Positions 1 through 7,348 of a stretch of 13,392 nt of DNA are shown one piece after another (position 1 is the first letter of the stretch; each line of letters starts with the position of its first letter). The stretch is from Planctomycetota bacterium (GTDB lineage Bacteria; Planctomycetota; Planctomycetia; Pirellulales; Pirellulaceae), in NCBI GenBank assembly GCA_024274855.1, contig JAJSAJ010000468.1, positions 1-13,392 of the forward strand, read 5' to 3'. The position numbers were made by a program, and so were the translations under genes. The notes under the pieces are model-generated. The model was not told where the DNA came from. It made no database searches and saw only the letters and a list, made by a program, of their open reading frames with translations.

Positions 1-39
1 GAACCCGTCAAGAAGGAACCGGCAAAGAAGGACACCTAA
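1..39 (+). CDS. C-terminal end of an unidentified protein (partial)
   Basis: The window opens in an open frame of twelve codons reading EPVKKEPAKKDT and ending in TAA at 37-39. The Lys/Pro/Glu/Ala-rich run is typical of a low-complexity charged tail at the end of a longer protein. Nothing can be said about function because the rest lies outside the window. The frame is supported by its clean low-complexity composition and by mobile element copy 1 beginning ten bases after the stop, a usual insertion spot. It is short enough to be coincidence. Confidence 0.5.
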   Translation, partial: EPVKKEPAKKDT

Positions 40-48
40 CCGCTTAGG

Positions 49-183
49 GTAACCGTTCACGGAATGTAGGCCGCCGGTTCGCTTCCAAGGGGTCAGACCC
101 ATTTTCGGCGACAAAATGGGTTCGCGTAAAGAAACGCTTTCTCCGCCGAAAATTGCGTCAGACCCCAGCGGCGTGAACGGCTA
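49..183 (+). mobile_element. MITE-like hairpin element, copy 1 (135 bp, full length)
   Basis: Ends are inverted: GTAACCGTTCACG at the left and CGTGAACGGCTA at the right. Inside are long imperfect arms, 89-110 (GGGGTCAGACCC then ATTTTCGGCG) pairing with 144-166, plus a local CATTTT/AAAATG stem at 100-118. Flanking bases 40-48 (CCGCTTAGG) and 184-192 (CCGCTTATC) match in the first seven of nine positions, which looks like a decayed 9-bp target duplication. By hand alignment it is about 96% identical to the copies at 9110 and 10507. There is no coding capacity, so mobilisation would have to be by a transposase elsewhere. It lies just past the stop codon of the upstream gene, where the hairpin could also affect transcript ends. 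Confidence 0.8.
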
Positions 184-542
184 CCGCTTATCGAACGCCT
201 TCAGGTTCGTTCGTCGTTCGACACGACGTTGGCCAACGGAGCGAGGCGGACAGTTCATCCAGAACCCACATGGCCAATAGGCCCCATGGACCGAACGGGA
301 CCGCGACTAAGCAGCATCGTGAGCGAACTTGTTTGTGTGGAATCCCTTGCCGCTTCAATCGCGTGTTCGGCCGCTGTGGGCGGCCAACAATGTGATGTAA
401 ATCGTGGCCTCGTTCCTTCCGGACGCATGCGGACGGAAAGCATCACACATTATGCGGCCGATCGCCATCCGGCCTAATTCGGCTGCTCGATGGCAAGAGT
501 TCCATCTTCTTTACACTTCGTTTGTCGCCTTTCCAAATTCGT
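184..542. other. Intergenic region without a recognisable gene
   Basis: This 359-base stretch lies between element copy 1 and the stop of the minus-strand membrane protein gene, so the genes on either side converge on it. The short open frames present overlap one another on both strands, lack family resemblance and have no convincing ribosome binding site. I see no tRNA, clear terminator or repeat here. Confidence 0.5.
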
Positions 543-1286
543 CTACTTGGCCCAGGGTCCATTCCCATTTACCTGTTTCGGGTCCAGGGTACGAATGAAT
601 TTGACATCGAGTGGTAATGTCCGCTGGTCCTGGCCATCCTGAAAAGTAGCCAGGTAAACAAAACAGACCAGATCGTACTTATCGGTTGACTGAGCGACTT
701 CACCATATTGATACTCGAGACTCAGATCCTCACGATGAGCGACAATGGTCTTGATCGGCTCGATCGCGAAAAACGCCTGGCGTTCCGGCTTCAAGTCAGG
801 GAAATCGGTAAAGAATCGTTTGAACGTCATGTCGGATTTGATTCGCTTGCTGCGGACCAAGTGCAACTGGTATGCCTGATCCAGCTCGCCTTTCTGAACC
901 ATTTCCAACCATTGATCCGCGAACTGCCGGCCGTTTCGAACAACCCACCACTGATGTGAATAATGGTGAGCGGGCCCGAGCAGGCCGAAGAAAATCGCGA
1001 TCCCGATCGCTGCCAGGACGCCCTTCCGGCCGACTTTTTCCGGATGTTTGGCCAAGACTCGCAGTGTCAACGCGCCCAACAGGATCGGCGGCAACGCCAA
1101 GAACCAAAGGACCGGCGTCAGAAACGACAGGATACTGATCAACCCAAACAATACGGTAACTACCGCCAACAGACTCAGGGGCCGGTATTCCACGGCATCG
1201 GGGGGCAAATCGGTCACGGGGGCCTTGTCCGCTCGAGTTGAAGCATCAGATTCATTCATCGAAATAACTCTCTTATCCTTGGCCAT
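543..1286 (-). CDS. DUF4190-like membrane protein, function unknown
   Basis: A 247-residue protein. A polar N-terminus of about 35 residues is followed by hydrophobic helices at roughly 36-56, 57-77 and 89-106, with the pattern ILLGALTLRVL...GRKGVLAAIGIAIFFGLLG between the second and third. That pattern resembles the DUF4190 family of small bacterial membrane proteins. A soluble part of about 140 residues follows (FADQWLEMVQKGELDQAY onward), probably outside the cytoplasmic membrane and unlike anything I can name. It could carry a small alpha/beta fold of the kind found in stress or accumulation-associated domains, but this is a guess. The start may be ATG 1286 or, nine codons later, ATG 1259; neither has a strong Shine-Dalgarno. 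The stop is TAG. The 5' end almost abuts mobile element copy 2, so its upstream region is unusual. Confidence 0.8.
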   Translation of the reverse strand: MAKDKRVISMNESDASTRADKAPVTDLPPDAVEYRPLSLLAVVTVLFGLISILSFLTPVLWFLALPPILLGALTLRVLAKHPEKVGRKGVLAAIGIAIFFGLLGPAHHYSHQWWVVRNGRQFADQWLEMVQKGELDQAYQLHLVRSKRIKSDMTFKRFFTDFPDLKPERQAFFAIEPIKTIVAHREDLSLEYQYGEVAQSTDKYDLVCFVYLATFQDGQDQRTLPLDVKFIRTLDPKQVNGNGPWAK

Positions 1287-1303
1287 GATAACTTCGGCAT
1301 ATC

Positions 1304-1410
1304 GTTCGTTTCCAAGGGGTCAGACCCATTTTCGGCGACAAAATGCGTTCGGGTAAAGAAACGGCTTCTCCGCCGAAAATTGCGTCAGACCCCAGCGGCG
1401 TGAACGGCTA
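1304..1410 (+). mobile_element. MITE-like hairpin element, copy 2 (107 bp, left end missing)
   Basis: Same sequence as the other copies from GTTCGTTTCCAAGG to GTGAACGGCTA, but without the first 28 bases, including the left inverted end. It is nevertheless bordered by a perfect 9-bp direct repeat, CGGCATATC at 1295-1303 and 1411-1419, directly against the truncation point and the intact right end. It lies between the stop of the cvpA-like gene (1498) and the start of the membrane protein gene (1286), so transcription reaching that gene would pass through the hairpin arms. Confidence 0.8.
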
Positions 1411-1497
1411 CGGCATATCTTACCCGAGCTTACACAGACATTCGCAGCGGCGAAGCACGCGGCCACGTCATTCGTGGAAAAAAGGGGGACCGAGGCT

Positions 1498-2067
1498 CTA
1501 GTCACTATTCCAACTCGATCGCCGGTGATAGTACTTGTCAATAAAAGCACTCGTGCTGCTGAACTCTCCGCCGCTTCCTCCGCGCAACGCGCCATGCGAT
1601 TGGCCTCGCATGAAAGCCAACCATTTTCGGCCGGGCGCCATACCCAGGAAATTGCCGGCAGTTCGCGTTTGCTGGAATCCCATCGGATGTGCTCCCATTG
1701 GCGCTGTTTGAAGCGTGGCACACACAAAGGAGATGAACAGCCAGGCAACCACGACCGCTAGAATGGACCGGCCAACCGTCTCGACCCAAAACTGAAACAC
1801 GACGCGGCGCCGCGATAGCAGGTCACTCAGCAGCCGCATGATTCCAAACGAAATCAGAAACAGTGCCCAGAGCGAGACGAAGTCCCAGAGGTAATCATTG
1901 TCCGGCATTTGCTTTTCGAGGAACCCACCGAGCAACTCGAAATAATTGAAGGCCACCATCATGGCCAACAACAGATTCACAAGTGTGAGCAGGTTGCTCC
2001 ACAGACCGTGAAACCATAGGGCACCGACGAAGCCGAGAAAAACAAACAGCAATAGCAGAGTAAGCAT
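1498..2067 (-). CDS. CvpA family membrane protein
   Basis: A 189-residue protein with about four hydrophobic helices (roughly residues 1-18, 22-46, 63-82 and 100-117) and a polar tail of about 70 residues. Helix layout and length fit the CvpA (colicin V production) family. Its molecular role is poorly defined; family members have been linked to colicin V export, envelope integrity and biofilm. The tail pattern GMAPGRKWLAF...SAFIDKYYHRR resembles planctomycete CvpA-like proteins I recall. The start is ATG at 2067, with AGGA nine bases upstream overlapping the stop of the preceding gene. Only 10 bp separate the two genes, so it is very probably the last gene of the hisF/pilT-like transcript. 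Stop TAG. Family assignment is fairly secure; function is not. Confidence 0.75.
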   Translation of the reverse strand: MLTLLLLFVFLGFVGALWFHGLWSNLLTLVNLLLAMMVAFNYFELLGGFLEKQMPDNDYLWDFVSLWALFLISFGIMRLLSDLLSRRRVVFQFWVETVGRSILAVVVAWLFISFVCATLQTAPMGAHPMGFQQTRTAGNFLGMAPGRKWLAFMRGQSHGALRGGSGGEFSSTSAFIDKYYHRRSSWNSD

Positions 2068-2077
2068 CGATCGATTC

Positions 2078-3856
2078 CTATTGCTTGAGCACGCGTTGTA
2101 ATTCGTTCAGTGATGTGACTCCGCGAGCGACCAGCAGAATGCCTTCTTCCTGAAGCGAGCGGTTTCCGGCTTGGCGGGCCAAGCGGCGCAGCGCATCGAG
2201 GCGTCGCTGGCCGGCCAGTTCTTGGCGCAGCGCATCGTCGACTTTGATCAGTTCAAAAATGGCTGTCCGCCCTCGATACCCAATCCCGCTGCAATCCGGG
2301 CAGACTTCCGGCTCGCCTTTACGTTTCTTGCTTCCCGGCGGTGGCGGCTGAAATTCGCGATACAGCACTTCGACTCGGTCTCCCGGAATCCCAAGTTTCT
2401 GAAGTAGTTGCTTGGGAGGCTCATAGGCCTGCCGGCACGTTTCACAAAGTTTCCGGACAAGTCGCTGAAAAAGCACTCCATGGACAACCTGCGAAAACGG
2501 CTCGGGGTTCCCTTTCAGCGCCAAGACTCGCAGAAGCGCCTCAACACCCTCTCGAGCTCTGACACTAACCGCAACCAACTTGTTCTGCTCGAGCACATAC
2601 CCGGTCAGCGCGTCGACCGTCTCGCCATTGATCAGTTCTGGAACCACAATCGCGTCCGGCTCGCGCAACATAACGGTTCGCAGCACGGTCATGGGCGTTT
2701 CACCGGCTGAACCGTCAAAAGTAAACAACTCGACATTCTCGACGTGGGTCAGTGACTTCGCCTTATCCTCAACGCAGAGAAAATCTCGCAGATATCGATC
2801 GGTGGCCGACAGGGCGACATTCCATGTAGTTCTCAGGCCGCCACCCGGCATCGCGCTCATGACAACCATGCCGGCCTCCTGTCCGAGCATTTCCTTAAGC
2901 TGGTCGCGCATCGATTCACGCATCCCAATGTCTTCCAGTGAATGGAAAGGCGACTTGTCAGGCGCCATTTCAACGAGCACCCGTTCCCCCGTCTTGGTTC
3001 CCTGGCTGATGAGTTTGCATGCAAGTCGCGATTCCATGTACTTCGCGCGAAAACGGCCCTCTTGCTTTGCTCGACGCTCTTCCATGTTCAGAGCCGATAT
3101 TTTTTTCATTACGGCCAGCATCACATCCGCTGTTTCCCGATCACGGGGCTCGACCGCATGCCAGACGCCATCAATTTCATACCGAACAGAGACGGTTTCC
3201 TTGGTGTAGTCGAGCATAATGCGGTCCGCGCGGCGATTGACCGCATCGGCGATCAGTTCCTTGACGGTGATGAAACCGGGTGACTGCCTGGCGATGATCA
3301 AGTTGGCTTGATTCTCAGTCTCCGTCCCTCCATCGCCGGTCAGTTTTACCGGTGGCCCTGCCTCACCCGCCCCCTTCGTCTCTTTCCGTCTTCCCTTTCG
3401 CCCGGTAGCAAGCCCCGCAACCCACCGTTTCAGATGACTGGGCGTCAACACTTTCTGTTCGTCTGTCACGCGCGAATTGCGCATTAGGATGTATGTCATC
3501 AGCGGTGCCAGATAGGCAAGCCAAAGAATGATGTAACCGACAATAAACAGGGGTATTACAAGCGTCAGTAAAAAAGCGGCGAGGAAAACAAAAACGACAA
3601 TCGGATTCCAGATGGAACTCGGCATATCGATCCCATCGCCGATCTCGAGCGTATCGCGATTGATCCAGTCGGTAGTTCGAACCCAACCAATGAACACCAG
3701 CCAGAGAAGAAGCAGTTTGTACCAGGCCAGATAGTCACCCGGTCCGCGTTGGAATGGCCCTTGGGCGGCGGGCCAGTCTTGTGCGACGGCCGTTCCAGAC
3801 GCAAGGAGGACCAACCCGGCAGCACCCAGCAAGACGATGGCTTTGCGAAACATCAT
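2078..3856 (-). CDS. Membrane-anchored GspE/PilB-like protein with degenerate ATPase motifs
   Basis: A 592-residue protein. Residues 5-26 look like a signal peptide or first helix; further helices are at about 43-60, 86-103 and 104-124, followed by a charged linker. From about 195 it follows the secretion ATPase (GspE/PilB) fold: ITVKELIADAVNRRADRIML is the usual N-terminal subdomain, and four cysteines (C471, C474, C519, C522) match the GspE zinc knuckle. The nucleotide site is eroded. The P-loop reads MPGGGLRTTW (337-346), with Arg where the invariant Lys should be. The Asp box reads HVENVEL where LEDPIE is expected. Walker B reads DAIVVPELINGET where GEIRD is expected, and the His box is replaced by VSVRAREG. 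It probably does not hydrolyse ATP normally and may be a structural partner in a pilus or secretion motor. Its ATG overlaps the stop of the upstream pilT-like gene (ATGA), implying translational coupling. Confidence 0.85.
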   Translation of the reverse strand: MMFRKAIVLLGAAGLVLLASGTAVAQDWPAAQGPFQRGPGDYLAWYKLLLLWLVFIGWVRTTDWINRDTLEIGDGIDMPSSIWNPIVVFVFLAAFLLTLVIPLFIVGYIILWLAYLAPLMTYILMRNSRVTDEQKVLTPSHLKRWVAGLATGRKGRRKETKGAGEAGPPVKLTGDGGTETENQANLIIARQSPGFITVKELIADAVNRRADRIMLDYTKETVSVRYEIDGVWHAVEPRDRETADVMLAVMKKISALNMEERRAKQEGRFRAKYMESRLACKLISQGTKTGERVLVEMAPDKSPFHSLEDIGMRESMRDQLKEMLGQEAGMVVMSAMPGGGLRTTWNVALSATDRYLRDFLCVEDKAKSLTHVENVELFTFDGSAGETPMTVLRTVMLREPDAIVVPELINGETVDALTGYVLEQNKLVAVSVRAREGVEALLRVLALKGNPEPFSQVVHGVLFQRLVRKLCETCRQAYEPPKQLLQKLGIPGDRVEVLYREFQPPPPGSKKRKGEPEVCPDCSGIGYRGRTAIFELIKVDDALRQELAGQRRLDALRRLARQAGNRSLQEEGILLVARGVTSLNELQRVLKQ

Positions 3857-5049
3857 AGAATTCCAGGTTGTGAAATATTGATCCCTTTAAGCGCCATTTT
3901 CAATGCTTCTCGGTTCGGCGCCACTTCAAATGCAGTGGGACGATCTATCAGCTGCTCGTCGACCAACTGCTTCAAACTCATCGTAAAGTCCTGCATCCCT
4001 TCCTCGGCACCGATGCGAATCGCGTCCGGTAACTTGTTGTCCGTCGATTCCAAGATCAGCTTCTTGATTGTCGGTGTGAAAATCATGATTTCAACAGTCG
4101 GAACCCGCCCGACTCCCTCCTTGATGGAAGGGAGCAGCTTCTGAGCGACAATCGCTTTCATATTGAATGCAATAGCACTACGAATGGCCGAATGCATTTC
4201 TTCAGGAAAGAGATCTAGAATTCGCCCAATCGTCGTCGGAGCGGTCGAAGCATGAATCGTCCCGAACACCAGGTGCCCCGTTTCGGCCGCATGAATCGCC
4301 GTCATGAAGGTCTCTTCATCACGCATTTCTCCCACCAACATGACATCCGGGTCCTCACGCACCGCATGCTTCATCCCAATTCCAAAATCGATGACATCCT
4401 CACCGACCTCCCGCTGATTGATCAGACACTTGTCTTCCTTGTAAACAAACTCGATTGGATCCTCAAGTGTCAGAATGTGCTTGCGGTAATGGGCATTGAT
4501 CCAGTTCAGCATCGATGCAATCGTGGTTGTTTTTCCCGACCCGGTTACGCCGGCAAGCAACACCATCCCCTGGTCATACCGACACAGGTCCTCCATGATC
4601 GGCGGAAGATTCAGGCCCGCGAAGTCGGGGATCCAGTTACTCACTCGCCGCGCAACCAGACCGATCATCCCCATCTGTTGAAGCATGTTCACACGAAAAC
4701 GCCATGTCTCGCCATCGACATCAACCGTATAGGCAAAGTCGGTGCCTCCATTCTGATCGAATATGGCACGGTGTCGCTTGTTCATCATCGGAAACAGCAG
4801 CCGGCACATCTCTTTCATCTCGATCAGTGGGCGATTCAGCGGCTTCAGTGTTCCGTTAACACGAACGATCGGCGGTTGGCCGACCTTCATGTGCAGGTCG
4901 CTCCCTTCCAGCTTGACCAGAGCACGGAAATACTTGTCAACTTCCAACTCTTTCGTCTTTGCCAGAAACCGATCTTCCAAATCACCGATGTCCACGTCAT
5001 GATGTGAGGAAGAATCATGGGACAGAGCACCCGAATCACTTACCGCCAT
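3853..5049 (-). CDS. PilT-like type IV pilus retraction/secretion ATPase
   Basis: A 398-residue cytoplasmic hexameric-motor ATPase of the PilT/GspE superfamily. Motifs are intact: Walker A GVTGSGKT at 167-174, Asp box LTLEDPIEF around 193-201, Walker B with REDPDVMLVGEMRD at 231-244, and His box TGHLVFGTIHA at 258-268. The absence of the tetracysteine zinc knuckle, the domain order (SDLHMKVGQPPIVRVNGTL near 50-68) and the C-terminal segment TIKKLILESTDNKLPDAIR fit PilT rather than PilB. The N-terminus carries about 35 extra residues, Ser/His/Asp-rich, ahead of the usual PilT start. The start is ATG 5049, preceded by a strong AAGGGGG about nine bases upstream. It sits 18 bp after hisF and overlaps the gspE-like gene by four bases. 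No pilin, PilC or PilM-Q genes are in the window, so whether it serves pili or another secretion system is open. Confidence 0.9.
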   Translation of the reverse strand: MAVSDSGALSHDSSSHHDVDIGDLEDRFLAKTKELEVDKYFRALVKLEGSDLHMKVGQPPIVRVNGTLKPLNRPLIEMKEMCRLLFPMMNKRHRAIFDQNGGTDFAYTVDVDGETWRFRVNMLQQMGMIGLVARRVSNWIPDFAGLNLPPIMEDLCRYDQGMVLLAGVTGSGKTTTIASMLNWINAHYRKHILTLEDPIEFVYKEDKCLINQREVGEDVIDFGIGMKHAVREDPDVMLVGEMRDEETFMTAIHAAETGHLVFGTIHASTAPTTIGRILDLFPEEMHSAIRSAIAFNMKAIVAQKLLPSIKEGVGRVPTVEIMIFTPTIKKLILESTDNKLPDAIRIGAEEGMQDFTMSLKQLVDEQLIDRPTAFEVAPNREALKMALKGINISQPGIL

Positions 5050-5067
5050 CGCACAGACCCCCTTGCA

Positions 5068-5835
5068 CTATAACCGGACCGGAACGCCGCGCTCGGCCAT
5101 CCGTTTTTTGGTTTCACGAATCGAATACTCGCCGAAATGAAAGATGCTGGCCGCAAGTGCCGCATCCGCCTTGCCAATCAAAATCGCATCGGCCAAGTGA
5201 TCCGGACAACCCGCACCGCCACTGGCAACGACCGGAATAGAGACCGCGCTGCTTACCGCCGCCGTGACTTCCAAGTCATAGCCATCTTTCGTACCGTCAC
5301 AGTCCATACTGGTCAAAACAATCTCGCCCGCACCAAGCTGCTGCACTTGGCGCGCCCAACTAACCGCCTCCAAGCCCGTCGGAACGCGGCCGCCATTGAT
5401 ATGAACTTCCCACACCTCGCAGCCATCCCGTTCGACACGCTTCGGGTCGATATTGACGACAATACACTGACTGCCAAAACGTCGAGCGGCCTGGCGGACA
5501 AACTCCGGGTCCTGACATGCGGCCGAGTTGATGGAGACCTTGTCACATCCTGCATTTAATAACGTGCGAATGTCCTCAATGGTTCGAATTCCACCACCAA
5601 CGGTCAACGGCATCATCACCTGCTCCGCCGTCCGGCGCACAACATCGATCATAATATCCCGCTGCTGATGACTGGCCGTGATGTCCAAAAACACCAACTC
5701 GTCCGCTCCCTCCTGCTCGTAACGCGCAGCAACAAGGACCGGATCGCCCGCATCGCGAAGATTGACGAAGTTCGTCCCTTTCACAACACGGCCCTGGTCA
5801 ACATCTAAACACGGGATAACGCGATTAGCGAGCAT
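5068..5835 (-). CDS. hisF: Imidazole glycerol phosphate synthase subunit HisF (cyclase)
   Basis: A 255-residue (beta-alpha)8 barrel that, with the glutaminase HisH, turns PRFAR and ammonia into imidazole glycerol phosphate and AICAR in histidine synthesis in the cytoplasm. It opens MLANRVIPCLDVDQGRVVKG, with catalytic Asp11; the second catalytic acid is Asp130 in VVNIDPKR, and Lys99 lies in AGCDKVSINSAA. Phosphate-binding glycines are in VGGGIRTIEDI and ASGGAG. Length and motif positions match the family exactly. The start ATG 5835 has no clear Shine-Dalgarno. No other his gene is nearby; instead it heads a cluster with the pilT-like, gspE-like and cvpA-like genes. The stop is TAG at 5068-5070. 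Confidence 0.97.
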   Translation of the reverse strand: MLANRVIPCLDVDQGRVVKGTNFVNLRDAGDPVLVAARYEQEGADELVFLDITASHQQRDIMIDVVRRTAEQVMMPLTVGGGIRTIEDIRTLLNAGCDKVSINSAACQDPEFVRQAARRFGSQCIVVNIDPKRVERDGCEVWEVHINGGRVPTGLEAVSWARQVQQLGAGEIVLTSMDCDGTKDGYDLEVTAAVSSAVSIPVVASGGAGCPDHLADAILIGKADAALAASIFHFGEYSIRETKKRMAERGVPVRL

Positions 5836-6136
5836 CGATAGTCGAAGGTACTAGAGTAGCGAACGAGCAAGACGACAGAAATGCCTGGTCACGGACTGCA
5901 AATTGCCCGAACTGTGCAATCTTCTACTGTAAGCAGTTCCAGGGACCATGTCGAGGGTTCAGCTGCCAAGCTCCCCCCAATTCGCTGGGGTACGGTGCCG
6001 ATCTGAATTGCTTGCTCCCGGCCGACCTCCGATCGAGCCCCGAATCCAAGCCGAATCCGAATCCGAGGCCGAATCCGGGACCGGGGCCGGATCGATCGTT
6101 TTGCTGTCCGCCGACTGATCCGGCAGCTACCGTCGC
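5836..6136. other. Intergenic region between dinG and hisF
   Basis: About 300 bases between the dinG stop and the hisF start, expected to hold the hisF promoter on the minus strand; I could not pick a convincing -35/-10 pair. Its visible structure is a GC-rich hexamer array (listed separately). Short frames across it are Arg-rich artefacts of that array. Confidence 0.5.
6051..6092. repeat. CCGAAT-type hexamer tandem array
   Basis: Seven contiguous 6-base units: CCGAAT, CCGAAT, CCGAGG, CCGAAT, CCGGGA, CCGGGG, CCGGAT. A further CCGAAT-containing unit lies just upstream at 6040. The array is imperfect, so it looks old rather than freely slipping. It lies outside the coding genes, downstream of dinG and upstream of hisF. 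Confidence 0.7.
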
Positions 6137-7333
6137 TCAACAAGGCTCCTCGACAACTTCGCAGTCCGGCAGGGATTCCAGAAAAATCCGACCGTACGCC
6201 TTCGTGTGCATTCTGGGGTCAAGGATCACAACTTGGCCTCGATCGCGTTGACTTCGTATCAAGCGGCCAAATCCCTGTCGCAACTTGATTACCGCCTCGG
6301 GAACCTGGTATTCCATGAACGGACTGCCGCCCGCCACTCGGATCGCTTCGAGTCGAGCCTGAATCAGCGGTTGGTCTGGGACACTGAACGGCAGCTTGGT
6401 TATGATCACGTTCTGCAACGCGTCGCCGGGAACATCGACCCCTTGCCAGAAACTGTCGGTACCGAACAGAACAGAGTTCGGATTCTGCCGAAACTGTTCG
6501 AGCATCAAATGGCGAGGCAAGCCTTCCGCCTGGCTCAGCAGAGCAAGATTCTGTCGTGTCAGCCAGGTCGTAAGATCGGCGGCAATCCTCCGCATCAGTG
6601 CATAGCTGGTAAACAGGACAAACGCTCGGCCCCCCGTACGCTGCACGTACCGACAGATCATCTCCCCGCACCGTTGTTCAAACGCGTTGCGTTCGGACCC
6701 CGGATCAGGCAGACCTCGCACGAGAATCAAACGAGCCTGGTGGCGGTAGTCAAATGGACTGCCAAGCTGATGCTCAGTCGCATGTGTCAGGCCAATACGC
6801 GATCGAAAAAAGGTAAAGGATGGCGGGCGTCCCACGGCCAATGTGGCGCTGGTCATGATCACCGTTCGAACCGACTCGTACAACTGCGCTCGCAAGGCCG
6901 GACCAACATCGATTGGGGCGGCCGCAAGGCGAACCATGGGCCGCTTCCTCCGACGCGCCCCGCTCACCTGGATCCAATAGACGGCATCTGGGATCTTCTG
7001 CTGCGTCCAGTGCTCGAGCCCGTCTGCCAGGAATCGAAGCCGATCGTGGGCGGCAATAAAGTCATGCCGACCCGATTCGTCCTTCAATCGACCTCCATGT
7101 TGTTTAATCTCCCGAGCCAAACGCCGCAACTCAGCGGAAAACCGATTCTCGAACTCCCCCGCTTGCTTCACGCGACCATTGCTACTGGCTTGCTGCTGTT
7201 GCCATTGCATGACGTCATCAAAAAACTCGTCACTCTTATAATGGCAACGAAGAACTTCCTGCTGGGCCTGCCTCAGTCCGTAGTGGACCAATAGCCCCTT
7301 GCCTCGGCGATCGTTGTATAACTTGTTCAACAC
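6137..7333 (-). CDS. DinG-like helicase, C-terminal fragment (helicase domain 2)
   Basis: An open frame of 398 residues from a GTG at 7333, in the same frame as the N-terminal half. It contains VIMTSATLA (158-166), FVLFTSYALM (238-247), LFGTDSFWQGVDVPGDAL (289-306) and QGFGRLIRS (353-361), which are the later DinG motifs in order, ending EVVEEPC before TGA. Codon-level conservation of these motifs after the stop argues that the interruption is recent. The GTG is only the first possible start; no good ribosome binding site precedes it, so independent translation is doubtful unless the TAG is read through. Confidence 0.75.
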   Translation of the reverse strand: MLNKLYNDRRGKGLLVHYGLRQAQQEVLRCHYKSDEFFDDVMQWQQQQASSNGRVKQAGEFENRFSAELRRLAREIKQHGGRLKDESGRHDFIAAHDRLRFLADGLEHWTQQKIPDAVYWIQVSGARRRKRPMVRLAAAPIDVGPALRAQLYESVRTVIMTSATLAVGRPPSFTFFRSRIGLTHATEHQLGSPFDYRHQARLILVRGLPDPGSERNAFEQRCGEMICRYVQRTGGRAFVLFTSYALMRRIAADLTTWLTRQNLALLSQAEGLPRHLMLEQFRQNPNSVLFGTDSFWQGVDVPGDALQNVIITKLPFSVPDQPLIQARLEAIRVAGGSPFMEYQVPEAVIKLRQGFGRLIRSQRDRGQVVILDPRMHTKAYGRIFLESLPDCEVVEEPC

Positions 7334-7348
7334 ATACTCGATCTGAGC

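Noticed and set aside
49..183. REP sequence mobilised by a RAYT (IS200/IS605-like) transposase
   Set aside because: The hairpin and the GGGGTC motif suggest it, but 9-bp direct repeats at sister copies are not produced by that mechanism.
1440..1490. Intrinsic terminator for the cvpA-like gene (CCACG/CGTGG stem next to a T-run on the minus strand)
   Set aside because: On the minus strand the T-run comes before the stem, not after it; on the plus strand the stem is followed by A.
4252..5007. Open frame of 251 codons on the plus strand opposite the pilT-like gene
   Set aside because: The minus strand has all PilT motifs; the plus frame is a codon-bias mirror.
6206..7294. Open frame of 362 codons on the plus strand opposite the helicase gene
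   Set aside because: Shadow of dinG: the minus strand carries recognisable helicase motifs throughout, and the plus frame has no family resemblance.
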